Positions 25,376 through 35,307 of a stretch of 64,000 bases of DNA are shown here, in pieces. The position numbers and the translations under genes are program-made. The notes below the pieces were generated by a model. The model was not told the origin of the DNA and searched no databases. It was given only the letters and a program-made list of their open reading frames with translations. This stretch comes from Alistipes sp. Its GTDB lineage: Bacteria; Bacteroidota; Bacteroidia; Bacteroidales; Rikenellaceae. The stretch is from assembly GCA_022782405.1 (NCBI GenBank), contig JALFNK010000002.1, forward strand, positions 1-64,000. The letters run 5' to 3'. Position 1 is the first letter of the stretch, and the number at the start of each line of letters is the position of its first letter.

Positions 25376-25912
25376 TCACGCCCGGGGCCGGAGACGGCGG
25401 AAGAAGTGCCACAGCACCACGCCGCCCGAAACCGAAACGTTGATCGAGTGCTTGGTCCCGATCTGCGGGATTTCCAGCGCGCCGTCGCAACAGTCCACGG
25501 CCTGCTGCCCCACACCATCGACCTCGTTGCCGAAGACCAGCGCATAGCGCACGCCCTCCTCGGGCGTGAAGGCATCGAGCATCTCGGCACCCTCGACCTG
25601 CTCGACGGCAAAGACCCGGTATCCCTCGGTCCGCAGACGGCCGATGCACGCCTCGGTCGAGTCGCAATGGCTCCACGGCACGGTCAGCTCGGCCCCGAGC
25701 GCCGTCTTGTGAATCTCGCGCGAGGGCGGCGTCGCCGTAATGCCGCACAGCAGGATCCGCTCCACGGCGAAGGCGTCGCCCGTGCGGAAAAAGGCTCCGA
25801 CATTCTGTGCCGAGCGGACATTGTCCAGCACCACCGTAACGGGCATCTTCGCCATCGCGGCGAACTGCTCCGCAGTCGGACGTCCGAGTTCTTCGTTGGT
25901 AATTTTACGCAT
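25376..25912 (-). CDS. TrmH/SpoU-type RNA methyltransferase
   Basis: A 178-residue SPOUT-fold methyltransferase, expected to 2'-O-methylate a tRNA or rRNA ribose. The three family motifs are visible: NVRSAQNVGAFFRTGDAF (motif 1), ALVFGNEVDGV (motif 2) and IPQIGTKHSINVSVSGGVVLW (motif 3). The target nucleoside cannot be read from the sequence. The start at 25912 follows a -7 element (TACTTTTG, 25939-25946); the 13-residue extension begins upstream of it. Confidence 0.92.
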   Translation of the reverse strand: MRKITNEELGRPTAEQFAAMAKMPVTVVLDNVRSAQNVGAFFRTGDAFAVERILLCGITATPPSREIHKTALGAELTVPWSHCDSTEACIGRLRTEGYRVFAVEQVEGAEMLDAFTPEEGVRYALVFGNEVDGVGQQAVDCCDGALEIPQIGTKHSINVSVSGGVVLWHFFRRLRPRA

Positions 25913-25938
25913 TCCCGTTTTTTGGATGATTTCGGCGT

Positions 25939-25946
25939 CAAAAGTA
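25939..25946 (-). promoter_or_regulatory. -7 element of the TrmH-type gene
   Basis: Minus-strand TACTTTTG, 26 bp before the ATG; no clear -33 box. Confidence 0.45.
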
Positions 25947-25968
25947 GTCAAATAAAAAATATTTTCCC

Positions 25969-25976
25969 TATTTTTG
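25969..25976 (+). promoter_or_regulatory. -7 element of the beta-barrel/glnS operon
   Basis: TATTTTTG, 21 bp before the ATG at 25998. Together with the element at 25939-25946 it forms a compact divergent promoter region. Confidence 0.5.
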
Positions 25977-25997
25977 GGGCCTCAACACAAAGAAATT

Positions 25998-27092
25998 ATG
26001 CAATTCCGAAAACTTCTGACGCTCGCCGCCGCACTCTGTATCTGCGGGGGAGGGCTCCGGGCGCAGCAGATCCTCGTCGGCGCCGACTTCGCCACGCGTT
26101 TCGACAACCGCGAATACGCAAACAACACCTTCAACGAGTCGCAGACGCTCTTCAGCGCCCGTCTCACGCCCCGTGTCGGCGTCGTATGGCAGGAGAAGAA
26201 CAGTCTCGTTTTCGGCGTGGACATGCTGCAGAATTTCGGACAGCACAACGGCGCCCGCGAACCCTTTCTGAGCGATGTCAAACCGTTGATGTACTACCGC
26301 TTCGCGACACGCAACGTTACGGCTGCAGCGGGCATCTTCGACCGCAAGGAGCTCATGGGCGAATATTCGCAGGCGCTCATCAGCGACTCGGTGGCCTTCT
26401 ACCACAACCGGCTCTCGGGATTCCTCGGACGCTACGTCTCGACACAGCGCGAAAAGAGCTATGTCGAGATGGCCATCGACTGGGAGGGCATGTACTCCGA
26501 CGCCTCGCGCGAGATGTTCCGCATCCTCTCCGCCGGCCGATATACGCTCGACCGCGGATTCTATTTCGGATACGCCTTCTCGATGTTCCACTTCGCCGGG
26601 TCGAAGCTCAACGAGAACGTTACGGACAACCTGCTGGTCAATCCCTTCGTGGGCTGGGAGTTCGAGGCTTTCTTCGACTTCGATGTCAAGGCGGGACTGC
26701 TCTTCGCTCCGCAGCGGGCCCGCAGCCTCGACCATGAGTGGAAGAAGCCCTGCGGCGGACAGATCGACCTGACGATCAGCCGTTGGGGCGTGAAGATCGA
26801 AAACAACCTCTATCTGGGAGAGAACCTCCAGCCGTTGCGCAACGAAACGGCCAACCCCGCGACGGGTCTCACCTACGGGGCCGACGGGCTCTATGCCGGC
26901 GAGGCCTTCTACGCCACCACCGAGCATATCTACAACCGGACGTGGGTGGGTTACGACCGCAAGTTCTTCGACGGCTCGGTGCATGTCGAGGCCGGCATGG
27001 TCTTCCACTACGACGGCACGGGCCTCGGAACGCAGCAGGTGGTCAAGCTCTCGGTGGACATCCAGCGGATGTTCGGCATGGGCCGCAAATAA
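25998..27092 (+). CDS. predicted outer-membrane beta-barrel protein
   Basis: A 364-residue protein with a signal peptide (MQFRKLLTLAAALCICGGG, cleavage after LRAQ) and strands rich in aromatic residues. Examples are PLMYYRFATRNVTAAAGIF, GFYFGYAFSMFHFAG and WEFEAFFDFDVKAGLLF. It resembles porin-like barrels of Bacteroidota without a specific family that I can name. The stop is 33 nt before glnS, so the two genes probably share a transcript. The first Met of the longer frame lies at the promoter and was rejected. Confidence 0.75.
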   Translation: MQFRKLLTLAAALCICGGGLRAQQILVGADFATRFDNREYANNTFNESQTLFSARLTPRVGVVWQEKNSLVFGVDMLQNFGQHNGAREPFLSDVKPLMYYRFATRNVTAAAGIFDRKELMGEYSQALISDSVAFYHNRLSGFLGRYVSTQREKSYVEMAIDWEGMYSDASREMFRILSAGRYTLDRGFYFGYAFSMFHFAGSKLNENVTDNLLVNPFVGWEFEAFFDFDVKAGLLFAPQRARSLDHEWKKPCGGQIDLTISRWGVKIENNLYLGENLQPLRNETANPATGLTYGADGLYAGEAFYATTEHIYNRTWVGYDRKFFDGSVHVEAGMVFHYDGTGLGTQQVVKLSVDIQRMFGMGRK

Positions 27093-27125
27093 CAAGGATA
27101 ACCAAAAAACAACGCAACATTCAAT

Positions 27126-28808
<1,683 letters not shown>

Positions 28809-28834
28809 GAGACCAATCCACTTCATACAAACAA

Positions 28835-28870
28835 AAAAGGCGGCAATTCTTTGGAATTTCCGCCTTTTCA
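28835..28870. terminator. bidirectional terminator, glnS / GT2
   Basis: Stem AAAAGGCGG / CCGCCTTTT with an additional inner AATT pairing, flanked by A- and T-rich ends, between the two convergent operons. Confidence 0.8.
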
Positions 28871-28895
28871 GTTCACATCCAACTGCGCCCGTTCC

Positions 28896-29906
28896 CTACA
28901 TCAGCCACCCGAAGGTCCGGCCGCCAAGCAGGTAGCGCACAACGATCGAGCCGCGATAGATATGTCCGGCCTCGGCCTTGCGCGCCGAACGGATCGCCCG
29001 CCGCTTCCGCGACAGGGCCGAATGCCACTTGAAAAAGTCCCGCCACGCGCGGAACACCGCCCAGAAGTTATCCGCACGCCCCTGTGCCAGATACGACAAC
29101 GCCGCCAGCAGGTCCAGCGCCGGGCGCAGGACCGCAACCAGCAGCCGCTGCCCCGACGAGGAGCATTTGTACAGCATCGCCAGGTTGTTGCGGTGGTTAT
29201 AGAAGACCTTCGACGGCGAATCGGTCTGGAGCGTGCCTCCGCCGAGGTGGTAAACCACACTGCGGGGCACCACCCGCACGCGATAGCCCGCCAGCTGCAT
29301 CCGCCAGCAGAGGTCGATCTCCTCCATGTGGGCGAAGAAATCGGCATCGAAACCGCCCAGCGCCCGGAATACCCCGGCCCGGCAGCAAAAAGCCGCCCCG
29401 CTCACCCAGAAGACGTCGCGCTCGTCGTCGTACTGGCCCCGGTCCTCCTCAACCGTGCGCAGGATGCGGCCCCGGCAGAAGGGATAGCCCAGAAAGTCGA
29501 TGAAGCCGCCCGATGCTCCGGCATATTCGAACTTCTCACGTTCAAGGCAGGAGATCAGTTTGGGCGATACCACCGCCACACCGGGATTCCGCTCGAGGCA
29601 TTCAAGCAGCGGATCAAGCCATCCGGCGGGAGTTTCGACATCGGAATTCAACAGGACATAATAGTCGGCCTCGATCTGCTCCAACGCCCGGTTGTAGCCC
29701 CCCGCAAAGCCGTAATTGGCATCGAGACGCACCACGCGGACCGTCGGGAACTCACGCGCAAGCAACTCCAGAGAACCGTCCGTCGAGCCGTTGTCGGCCA
29801 CGACAACCCCCACGCCGGCCGGAGCCGCCGCCACAACGCTCGGAAGGAAGCGGCGCAGGTGTCCCTCCCCGTTCCAGTTCAGAATGACGATCTCAACGTT
29901 TGGCAT
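28896..29906 (-). CDS. family 2 glycosyltransferase
   Basis: A 336-residue GT-A fold glycosyltransferase, probably working on a cell-surface or lipid-linked glycan. The N-terminal nucleotide-sugar site shows VEIVILNWNGE, VVADNGSTDGS and LLNSDVETP (DxD-like). The second half has FWVSGAAFCCRAGVF and FAHMEEIDLCWRMQ, typical of rhamnosyltransferase-like GT2 enzymes. A hydrophobic segment LLVAVLRPALDLLAALSYL near the C-terminus may be membrane-associated. Its start overlaps the acyltransferase gene by 14 nt. Confidence 0.92.
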   Translation of the reverse strand: MPNVEIVILNWNGEGHLRRFLPSVVAAAPAGVGVVVADNGSTDGSLELLAREFPTVRVVRLDANYGFAGGYNRALEQIEADYYVLLNSDVETPAGWLDPLLECLERNPGVAVVSPKLISCLEREKFEYAGASGGFIDFLGYPFCRGRILRTVEEDRGQYDDERDVFWVSGAAFCCRAGVFRALGGFDADFFAHMEEIDLCWRMQLAGYRVRVVPRSVVYHLGGGTLQTDSPSKVFYNHRNNLAMLYKCSSSGQRLLVAVLRPALDLLAALSYLAQGRADNFWAVFRAWRDFFKWHSALSRKRRAIRSARKAEAGHIYRGSIVVRYLLGGRTFGWLM

Positions 29907-30819
29907 GCGTGCGTTTGTGTTTCCAGCGGCGATGCGACCACATCCAAAGTTCGGGCCGCTCGCAGATCACTCGTTCCAGTTCGCGGACGTAACGTTCGGT
30001 AATCTCATTGGGTGCCACCTCCTCCACACCGTCGTAAAGCGGTACGAACGACATCTGATAACGTCCGCGGCGCAGGCGGTCCATCCGGACGAAATAGACC
30101 GGAAGATGGCAGCGCAGCGCCAGCTTCTCACCGCCGTCGAAAAAGATCGTATCCTGATTGAGGAAGCGGAACCAGTGGCTGTCGGGACGCCGCGGAGGAT
30201 TCTGATCGGCAATAAGCCCCATGACGAGATTCCGGCCATCGAAGCCCTTGTCGCTGTGGCGCAGATAAAAACGCAGGCATTCCCGCATCGGGACAGGCGT
30301 GGCGTAGTCGCCCCGGCGCAGCCGCTTGTAAAGCGCATCGGCCACGGGGCTCTCCAGCGGATGATAGACCGCCACGACGATCTGCGATGGAACATAGATG
30401 CCCCAGAAGGAGCAGTACTCCCAGCATCCGAAGTGGGCTGTCATGGCGATCCAGTCGCGTCCCGAGACCTTTTCGAGGTGCTCGTCGAGCCCCTTTACCG
30501 AAAGGATGCGGCGCCCCTTCGCAGGCGTCATGTGCGCCAGATCGACCGTATCGACGAACAATTCGGCCAGCGTGAGGTAGAAACGGCGCCGGATCACGGC
30601 CAGCTCCGCATCGCTCTTTTCTGGGAACGACTGCCGCAGATTGCGCTTGACGACCGACATCCGGTAACGCAGGCAATAATAGAGGATGAAGAAAATCAGA
30701 TTCTCGACGACGTAATACTTGAACCAGTACGGCAATACGGCAAACAGACGCGCCAGAGCCCAAAGAATCTCCAGCCAGATCCGCTGCAACAGGTTCAGTT
30801 CCGTCCGTTTCGTACTCAT
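29893..30819 (-). CDS. lipid A biosynthesis-type acyltransferase (LpxL/HtrB family)
   Basis: A 308-residue membrane-bound acyltransferase. A hydrophobic N-terminal helix spans about residues 20-50. The catalytic HX4E motif is visible as H129-FGCW-E134. Further family-like parts are FFDGGEKLALRCHLPVYFVRMDR and the C-terminal PELWMWSHRRWK. Members transfer a fatty acyl chain to lipid A precursors; the acyl specificity is unknown. The start overlaps the rsmI stop by 4 nt (ATGA) and the end overlaps the GT2 start, so all three are translationally coupled. The longer open frame only shadows rsmI. Confidence 0.9.
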   Translation of the reverse strand: MSTKRTELNLLQRIWLEILWALARLFAVLPYWFKYYVVENLIFFILYYCLRYRMSVVKRNLRQSFPEKSDAELAVIRRRFYLTLAELFVDTVDLAHMTPAKGRRILSVKGLDEHLEKVSGRDWIAMTAHFGCWEYCSFWGIYVPSQIVVAVYHPLESPVADALYKRLRRGDYATPVPMRECLRFYLRHSDKGFDGRNLVMGLIADQNPPRRPDSHWFRFLNQDTIFFDGGEKLALRCHLPVYFVRMDRLRRGRYQMSFVPLYDGVEEVAPNEITERYVRELERVICERPELWMWSHRRWKHKRTHAKR

Positions 30820-31511
30820 AACTCTTCGGCGTTGCGGTTTTTTGGACGGCCCGAGACGACGATCACGAATTCGCCTTTGGGTTCCGTCGTGCGGAAATAT
30901 TCCAGCAGCTCGGCCACGGTGCCGCGCAGGGTCTGCTCGAATTTCTTGGTCAGCTCGCGCGATACGGAGATCCGGCGATCGGCTCCGAACGTCTCGGCGA
31001 ACTGCTCCAGACATTTCACCACCCGGTAGGGCGACTCGTAGAAAATCATCGTACGCTCCTCGTCGGCAAGGGCCTGCAGGTGCTTCATGCGCCCCTTCTT
31101 CTGCGGCAGGAAGCCTTCGAAGCAGAACCGGTCGCACGGAAATCCGCTCTGGACCAGCGCCGGGATGAGGGCCGTGGCGCCCGGCAGAGTCTCGACCTCG
31201 ATCCCCTCCTCGACACAGGTGCGTACGAGCAGGAAACCCGGATCGGAAATACCCGGTGTCCCGGCATCCGAGATGAGTGCCGCATTGCGTCCCGCTGCGA
31301 TCTCCGCAGCCACGGCAGCCACCGTGGCGTGTTCGTTGAACTTATGGTGCGCATAAAGCCGTTTTTCGATGCCGAGGTGTCTGAGCAGCACGGAACTCGT
31401 CCGGGTATCCTCGGCCAGAATGAAATCGACCTCACGCAGCACGTTGATCGCACGCAACGTGATGTCGTCCAGATTGCCGATCGGCGTCGGCACGATATAG
31501 AGTTTGGCCAT
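30816..31511 (-). CDS. rsmI: 16S rRNA (cytidine-1402-2'-O)-methyltransferase
   Basis: A 231-residue member of the tetrapyrrole-methylase fold that 2'-O-methylates C1402 of 16S rRNA. Family motifs: LYIVPTPIGNLDDITLRA at the N-terminus, AEDTRTS, ALISDAGTPGISDPG and LPGATALIPALVQSGFP. The short C-terminal extension found in some RsmI proteins is absent. It lies 5 nt downstream of the acidic linker protein gene and overlaps the acyltransferase gene. Confidence 0.95.
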   Translation of the reverse strand: MAKLYIVPTPIGNLDDITLRAINVLREVDFILAEDTRTSSVLLRHLGIEKRLYAHHKFNEHATVAAVAAEIAAGRNAALISDAGTPGISDPGFLLVRTCVEEGIEVETLPGATALIPALVQSGFPCDRFCFEGFLPQKKGRMKHLQALADEERTMIFYESPYRVVKCLEQFAETFGADRRISVSRELTKKFEQTLRGTVAELLEYFRTTEPKGEFVIVVSGRPKNRNAEEL

Positions 31512-31516
31512 GCGGA

Positions 31517-32863
31517 TCAGGCGAATTTTCGTTCTAGAAGATCCATAAGCAGCTTCGCCCCGTCGGAATTGGCGTTCCAGGCATAATTCTCGGCCACATA
31601 GATCATGCAGTCGTCGAGATTGTCAAATCCGTTGAGCGCCTCGATCGTCCGTTCGAAAGCCTCACCGTCGCCGTCGAACAGGTCGCGGATCATCAGAAAC
31701 TTGTCATTGATGCCGATGGCCCGATGCAGATCCGTAACGGGTTCGCTGCGCCGCAGTTCCGAAGCGATATCGTGCGGCGGGGCGATCGTATCGGCCAACG
31801 TATGCACGTTTGCGTTGATCACCTCGCCCAAAACGGCTCCCGGTGAAACGAGCGTCTCCGAAAGTGTCGGGCCCTCTACTGCCGGATGTTCCTCGGTCAC
31901 ATCGGATGCCGGGGACGGCATGCCGCGATCGGGTGCCGCGGTCTGCGGATGCTTCGGACCGACAGATGGTTCCGGCATCCGGTTCGCAGCAGAAGATTCC
32001 GGCATATCGGAACCGTAAAGCGACATGATGACCCGTTGCTTGTGCCGATGGCGCGACGAAGCCTCCTCCACGCCGAAAAGATTGCGCGCGGCAGTCTTCG
32101 TATGGTCGGATTCCGACGCCGGCACAGCTTCGGATGAGGCCGTAGTCTCGAGAACAGCTTCCGCAACCGAAGCGGAGACGAACGCCTCCACAGCATGCGA
32201 CCCGGAGACTTCAGATCCAGTTTCCGCATTCCCGGCCTTCTGCTCGGAAGCAGGATCGGAATCGGGTTTCGACTCGGGCTCGGCATCCGACTCGGATTCG
32301 GGCGCCGGTTCAGGCTCGGCCGGAACTGCGGCTACGATCGGGTCCGGGGCAGGCTTCTCTCCGGAGGCAGACGGAACGGAGTCGGGTGCCGCAACTGCCG
32401 GCTCGGATGCCGGAGCCGGATTCTCCGCCATGACGGCCGGATCTGGCTCAGAAACGGATTCGGCGGATTCGGCAACCGATCCGGATACCGGGACAGGTTT
32501 GGAAGGCTCCGCATGCGATGGTTCTGCCGAAAAATCAGTCTCGGAACCGGCTGCACCGACATTTATGACCACTGGATACACCTTCCCGTCCGGCAGAGAA
32601 ACGCTTCCGGCCGGTTCTGCAGGAAGCGGATCGAGCGAAAGCACTTCACCGAGATCAATCGGGTCGACAGCTTCGGGCATCGGGTCCTCGACAGGGGCCG
32701 ACGGGACGAGCGTCCCGAAACGTACGCGTTCATACAGGCTGCGCAACTTTTCGAGCACCAGATCGCGCTCCAGCGTGTTTATCTCCTTCGTAGCGTCCCA
32801 GCCGCCGACAATCTCCGCAAGGCACTGCAGGTCGCTCTGCAAACGATCCAAATCCATAGACAT
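31517..32863 (-). CDS. acidic low-complexity protein with conserved ends
   Basis: A 448-residue protein with three parts. Residues 1-60 are a helical N-terminal module (LQCLAEIVGGWDATKEINTLE). Residues 70 to about 370 are a long low-complexity linker rich in Pro, Ala, Ser and Glu with Asp/Glu-Ser-Pro tandem motifs and no clear fold. The last 75 residues are folded and helical (LHRAIGINDKFLMIRDLF, NAFGFDN-like, then DGAKLLMDLLERKFA). No signal peptide or catalytic motif is visible. A promoter element lies 14 bp upstream of the first Met; the Met at 32857 is an alternative start. It is the first gene of the rsmI-acyltransferase-GT2 run. Function unknown. Confidence 0.75.
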   Translation of the reverse strand: MSMDLDRLQSDLQCLAEIVGGWDATKEINTLERDLVLEKLRSLYERVRFGTLVPSAPVEDPMPEAVDPIDLGEVLSLDPLPAEPAGSVSLPDGKVYPVVINVGAAGSETDFSAEPSHAEPSKPVPVSGSVAESAESVSEPDPAVMAENPAPASEPAVAAPDSVPSASGEKPAPDPIVAAVPAEPEPAPESESDAEPESKPDSDPASEQKAGNAETGSEVSGSHAVEAFVSASVAEAVLETTASSEAVPASESDHTKTAARNLFGVEEASSRHRHKQRVIMSLYGSDMPESSAANRMPEPSVGPKHPQTAAPDRGMPSPASDVTEEHPAVEGPTLSETLVSPGAVLGEVINANVHTLADTIAPPHDIASELRRSEPVTDLHRAIGINDKFLMIRDLFDGDGEAFERTIEALNGFDNLDDCMIYVAENYAWNANSDGAKLLMDLLERKFA

Positions 32864-32877
32864 ACGAAATTTGCCTT

Positions 32878-32885
32878 CAAAGATA
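32878..32885 (-). promoter_or_regulatory. -7 element of the acidic protein/rsmI operon
   Basis: Minus-strand TATCTTTG, 14 bp before the ATG at 32863 and 20 bp before the one at 32857. The distance favours the second, but both remain possible. Confidence 0.55.
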
Positions 32886-33060
32886 CTAAAAAATCATAAA
32901 TACTGCGGTGCTTCCCGATGATTTTCCCCCGATACGACGGCATCCCCTCCTCAGGCGTTGAAAGAAGAACGGGTCCAAGCCAGAATCCCGGATGTGCCGT
33001 GATGGTAAAAAATTTCACGAAATATCCCGGCCGGCAACGTAAAGAACGAAGAAAATCCAT

Positions 33061-33068
33061 TAACTTTG
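33061..33068 (+). promoter_or_regulatory. -7 element of the GH97 gene
   Basis: TAACTTTG with no clear -33 box. It predicts a leader of about 87 nt that contains a 19-codon reading frame (33096-33155). The rest of 32886-33161 shows no other feature. Confidence 0.45.
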
Positions 33069-33161
33069 CAAAGTTGTGTTCATTTCGCCCCCGACATGAA
33101 AATGTACGGAAGCTTCAGGCACAAGGAAAATGAATTTACTTACATATTAACCTGAACACCT

Positions 33162-35162
33162 ATGTCTTTTAAAACACTGATGGTCTTTCTCGGTCTCGCC
33201 TGCGCCCCGGCAGCCTTTGCGGCACCGAAAAATTACACGATCGCCTCGCCGGACGGCACGCTGCAGGGAACCGTTACGGTCGATTCGGACATCCGGATCG
33301 CCCTATCGGCCGACGGAAAGGCTCTGCTGAATCCTTCGCCCGTCGCCATGACGCTCACCGACGATGTGGTGCTGGGCCGTGCCCCCAAGGTCATCAAGGC
33401 CAAGAAGCGCTCGGCCGACGAGACATTCGATGCGCACTTCTATAAAAAAGCGCAGGTCCGCGACCACTACAACGAACTTGCCCTCGCCTTCCGCGGTGAT
33501 TACAGCCTGGTCGTACGCCTCTATGACGACGGTATGGCCTACCGTTTCGAAACGCGCAAGGAGGGAGAGATCACCGTCGAGAACGAACAGGCGGAGTTCA
33601 ACTTCCCGGCCGATTTTACGACCTACGCTCCGTATGTGCACCGTACCGAACTGCGCGATTTCGAGTGGCAGTTCTCGAACTCCTTTGAGAATACCTACGT
33701 CAAGCTGCCCATGACACAGCTCGATGTGCGGCGTCTGATGTTTCTCCCCGTGCTCATCGAAGGGCCCGAAGGCAGCAAGCTGCTCCTCACCGAATCGGAT
33801 CTGAGAGATTATCCGGGCCTGTTTCTGGCCTCATCAGCCGAAAAGCCGCAGTTGCGCGGCGTACTGGCGACCTATCCCAAAAACGTTGCCAACCCGAGCG
33901 GATACAACAACCAGCAGCAGATTGTACTCGACCGCGAAAACTACATCGCCCGTACCGAAGGCACACGCACCTTCCCGTGGCGCGTGATGGTCTATGCCCG
34001 CGAGGATTCCGACCTGCTTGCATCGGACATGACCTACCGGCTGGCCCCGGCGTCGAAGATCGACGATACGTCATGGATCAAGCCCGGCAAAGTAGCCTGG
34101 GACTGGTGGCACGCCCTGAATCTCTACGGCGTCGATTTCGAGGCGGGCATCAATACCCGGACCTACAAGTACTACATCGACTTCGCCGCACAGAACGGCC
34201 TGGAATACATCCTTATCGATGACGGCTGGTCCGTAAACGGTCCGGCAGACCTGCTGCAGGTCGTTCCAGAGATGGATCTCGAGGAGCTGGTGGCCTACGG
34301 CCGCGAGCGCAATGTCGGCATCCTGCTCTGGGCCGGCCACGCACCCTTCGAAAACGGCATGGAACAGGCCGTGAAGCACTACGCCGAGATGGGCATCAAG
34401 GGTTTCAAGGTGGACTACATGAACCGCGACGACCAGCAGGTCGTACGCTTCCTGCACCGCGCCGCCGAACTCTGCGCCAAATATCATCTGATCCTCGACT
34501 TCCACGGAATCTTCAAACCCGCAGGCATGAACCGCACCTGGCCCAACGTACTCAACTTCGAGGGCGTTTTCGGCCTGGAGAACATGAAATGGTCGCCGGC
34601 AACCACCGACATGGTAACCTACGACGTTACGATGCCCTTTATCCGCATGACCGCCGGTCCGGTCGATTATACGCAGGGCGCCATGCGCAACGCCACGAAG
34701 GAGAATTACCGACCCGTACACGGCGAGCCGATGAGCCAGGGTACGCGCTGCCGCCAGGTGGCCGAGTACGTCGTCTTCGAGTCGCCGCTCAACATGCTGA
34801 GCGACTCGCCCTCAAACTACCTCAGCGAACGGGAGACGCTCGATTTCATCGCAGCGATTCCCACGGTCTGGGATGAGATCGTGCCGCTGAAGAATGCCGT
34901 CGGCGAATACATCTCCGTGGCACGCCGTGCGGGCGACGTCTGGTATGTCGGCGCTCTGACGGGGTGGGAGGCCCGCGAGCTGGAACTCGACCTCTCGTTC
35001 CTCGGTGCGGGCCCGTGGCAGATCGAGAGCTTCAGCGACGGTGCCAATGCCGCCCGCGTGGCCCGCGACTACCGGCGCGAATGCTCGACGCTTCCCTCGG
35101 ACGGGAAGCTCCGTGTGAAGCTCGCCCCGGGCGGCGGCTTCGCGGCCCGCATCACGCGATAG
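33162..35162 (+). CDS. family 97 glycoside hydrolase, retaining type
   Basis: A 666-residue exported alpha-glycosidase (signal peptide MSFKTLMVFLGLACAPAAFA). The N-terminal super-sandwich domain is followed by the TIM barrel with WDWWHALN and YILIDDGWS. Asp418 in GFKVDYMNRDDQ and Glu473 in FGLENMKW are spaced 55 residues apart, the same spacing that I recall for the nucleophile and acid/base of the retaining alpha-galactosidase BtGH97b (D415/E470). This suggests the retaining branch rather than the inverting SusB branch; substrate is inference. It is monocistronic and not adjacent to a susCD pair. Confidence 0.92.
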   Translation: MSFKTLMVFLGLACAPAAFAAPKNYTIASPDGTLQGTVTVDSDIRIALSADGKALLNPSPVAMTLTDDVVLGRAPKVIKAKKRSADETFDAHFYKKAQVRDHYNELALAFRGDYSLVVRLYDDGMAYRFETRKEGEITVENEQAEFNFPADFTTYAPYVHRTELRDFEWQFSNSFENTYVKLPMTQLDVRRLMFLPVLIEGPEGSKLLLTESDLRDYPGLFLASSAEKPQLRGVLATYPKNVANPSGYNNQQQIVLDRENYIARTEGTRTFPWRVMVYAREDSDLLASDMTYRLAPASKIDDTSWIKPGKVAWDWWHALNLYGVDFEAGINTRTYKYYIDFAAQNGLEYILIDDGWSVNGPADLLQVVPEMDLEELVAYGRERNVGILLWAGHAPFENGMEQAVKHYAEMGIKGFKVDYMNRDDQQVVRFLHRAAELCAKYHLILDFHGIFKPAGMNRTWPNVLNFEGVFGLENMKWSPATTDMVTYDVTMPFIRMTAGPVDYTQGAMRNATKENYRPVHGEPMSQGTRCRQVAEYVVFESPLNMLSDSPSNYLSERETLDFIAAIPTVWDEIVPLKNAVGEYISVARRAGDVWYVGALTGWEARELELDLSFLGAGPWQIESFSDGANAARVARDYRRECSTLPSDGKLRVKLAPGGGFAARITR

Positions 35163-35184
35163 CCCCCCACCTCATGACACGATG

Positions 35185-35215
35185 AAAAGCAGCGGCTCGG
35201 GCCGCTGCTTTTTTT
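35185..35215 (+). terminator. terminator of the GH97 gene
   Basis: A 12-bp stem AAAAGCAGCGGC / GCCGCTGCTTTT with a TCGG loop and a further T-run. The last T residues coincide with the -33 box of the ychF promoter. Confidence 0.88.
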
Positions 35216-35246
35216 GTGCATAAATGAAAAGAAATGCGTATCTTTG
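35213..35246 (+). promoter_or_regulatory. promoter of the ychF operon
   Basis: TTTG (35213-35216), 22 bp, TATCTTTG (35239-35246). The spacer is one base longer than usual. It starts inside the T-run of the GH97 terminator. Confidence 0.65.
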
Positions 35247-35307
35247 CCCGACTGCCGGCACACGGATCGCCGCGCAATCCGAACCGAAAACAAACGAACA
35301 TCAACAT

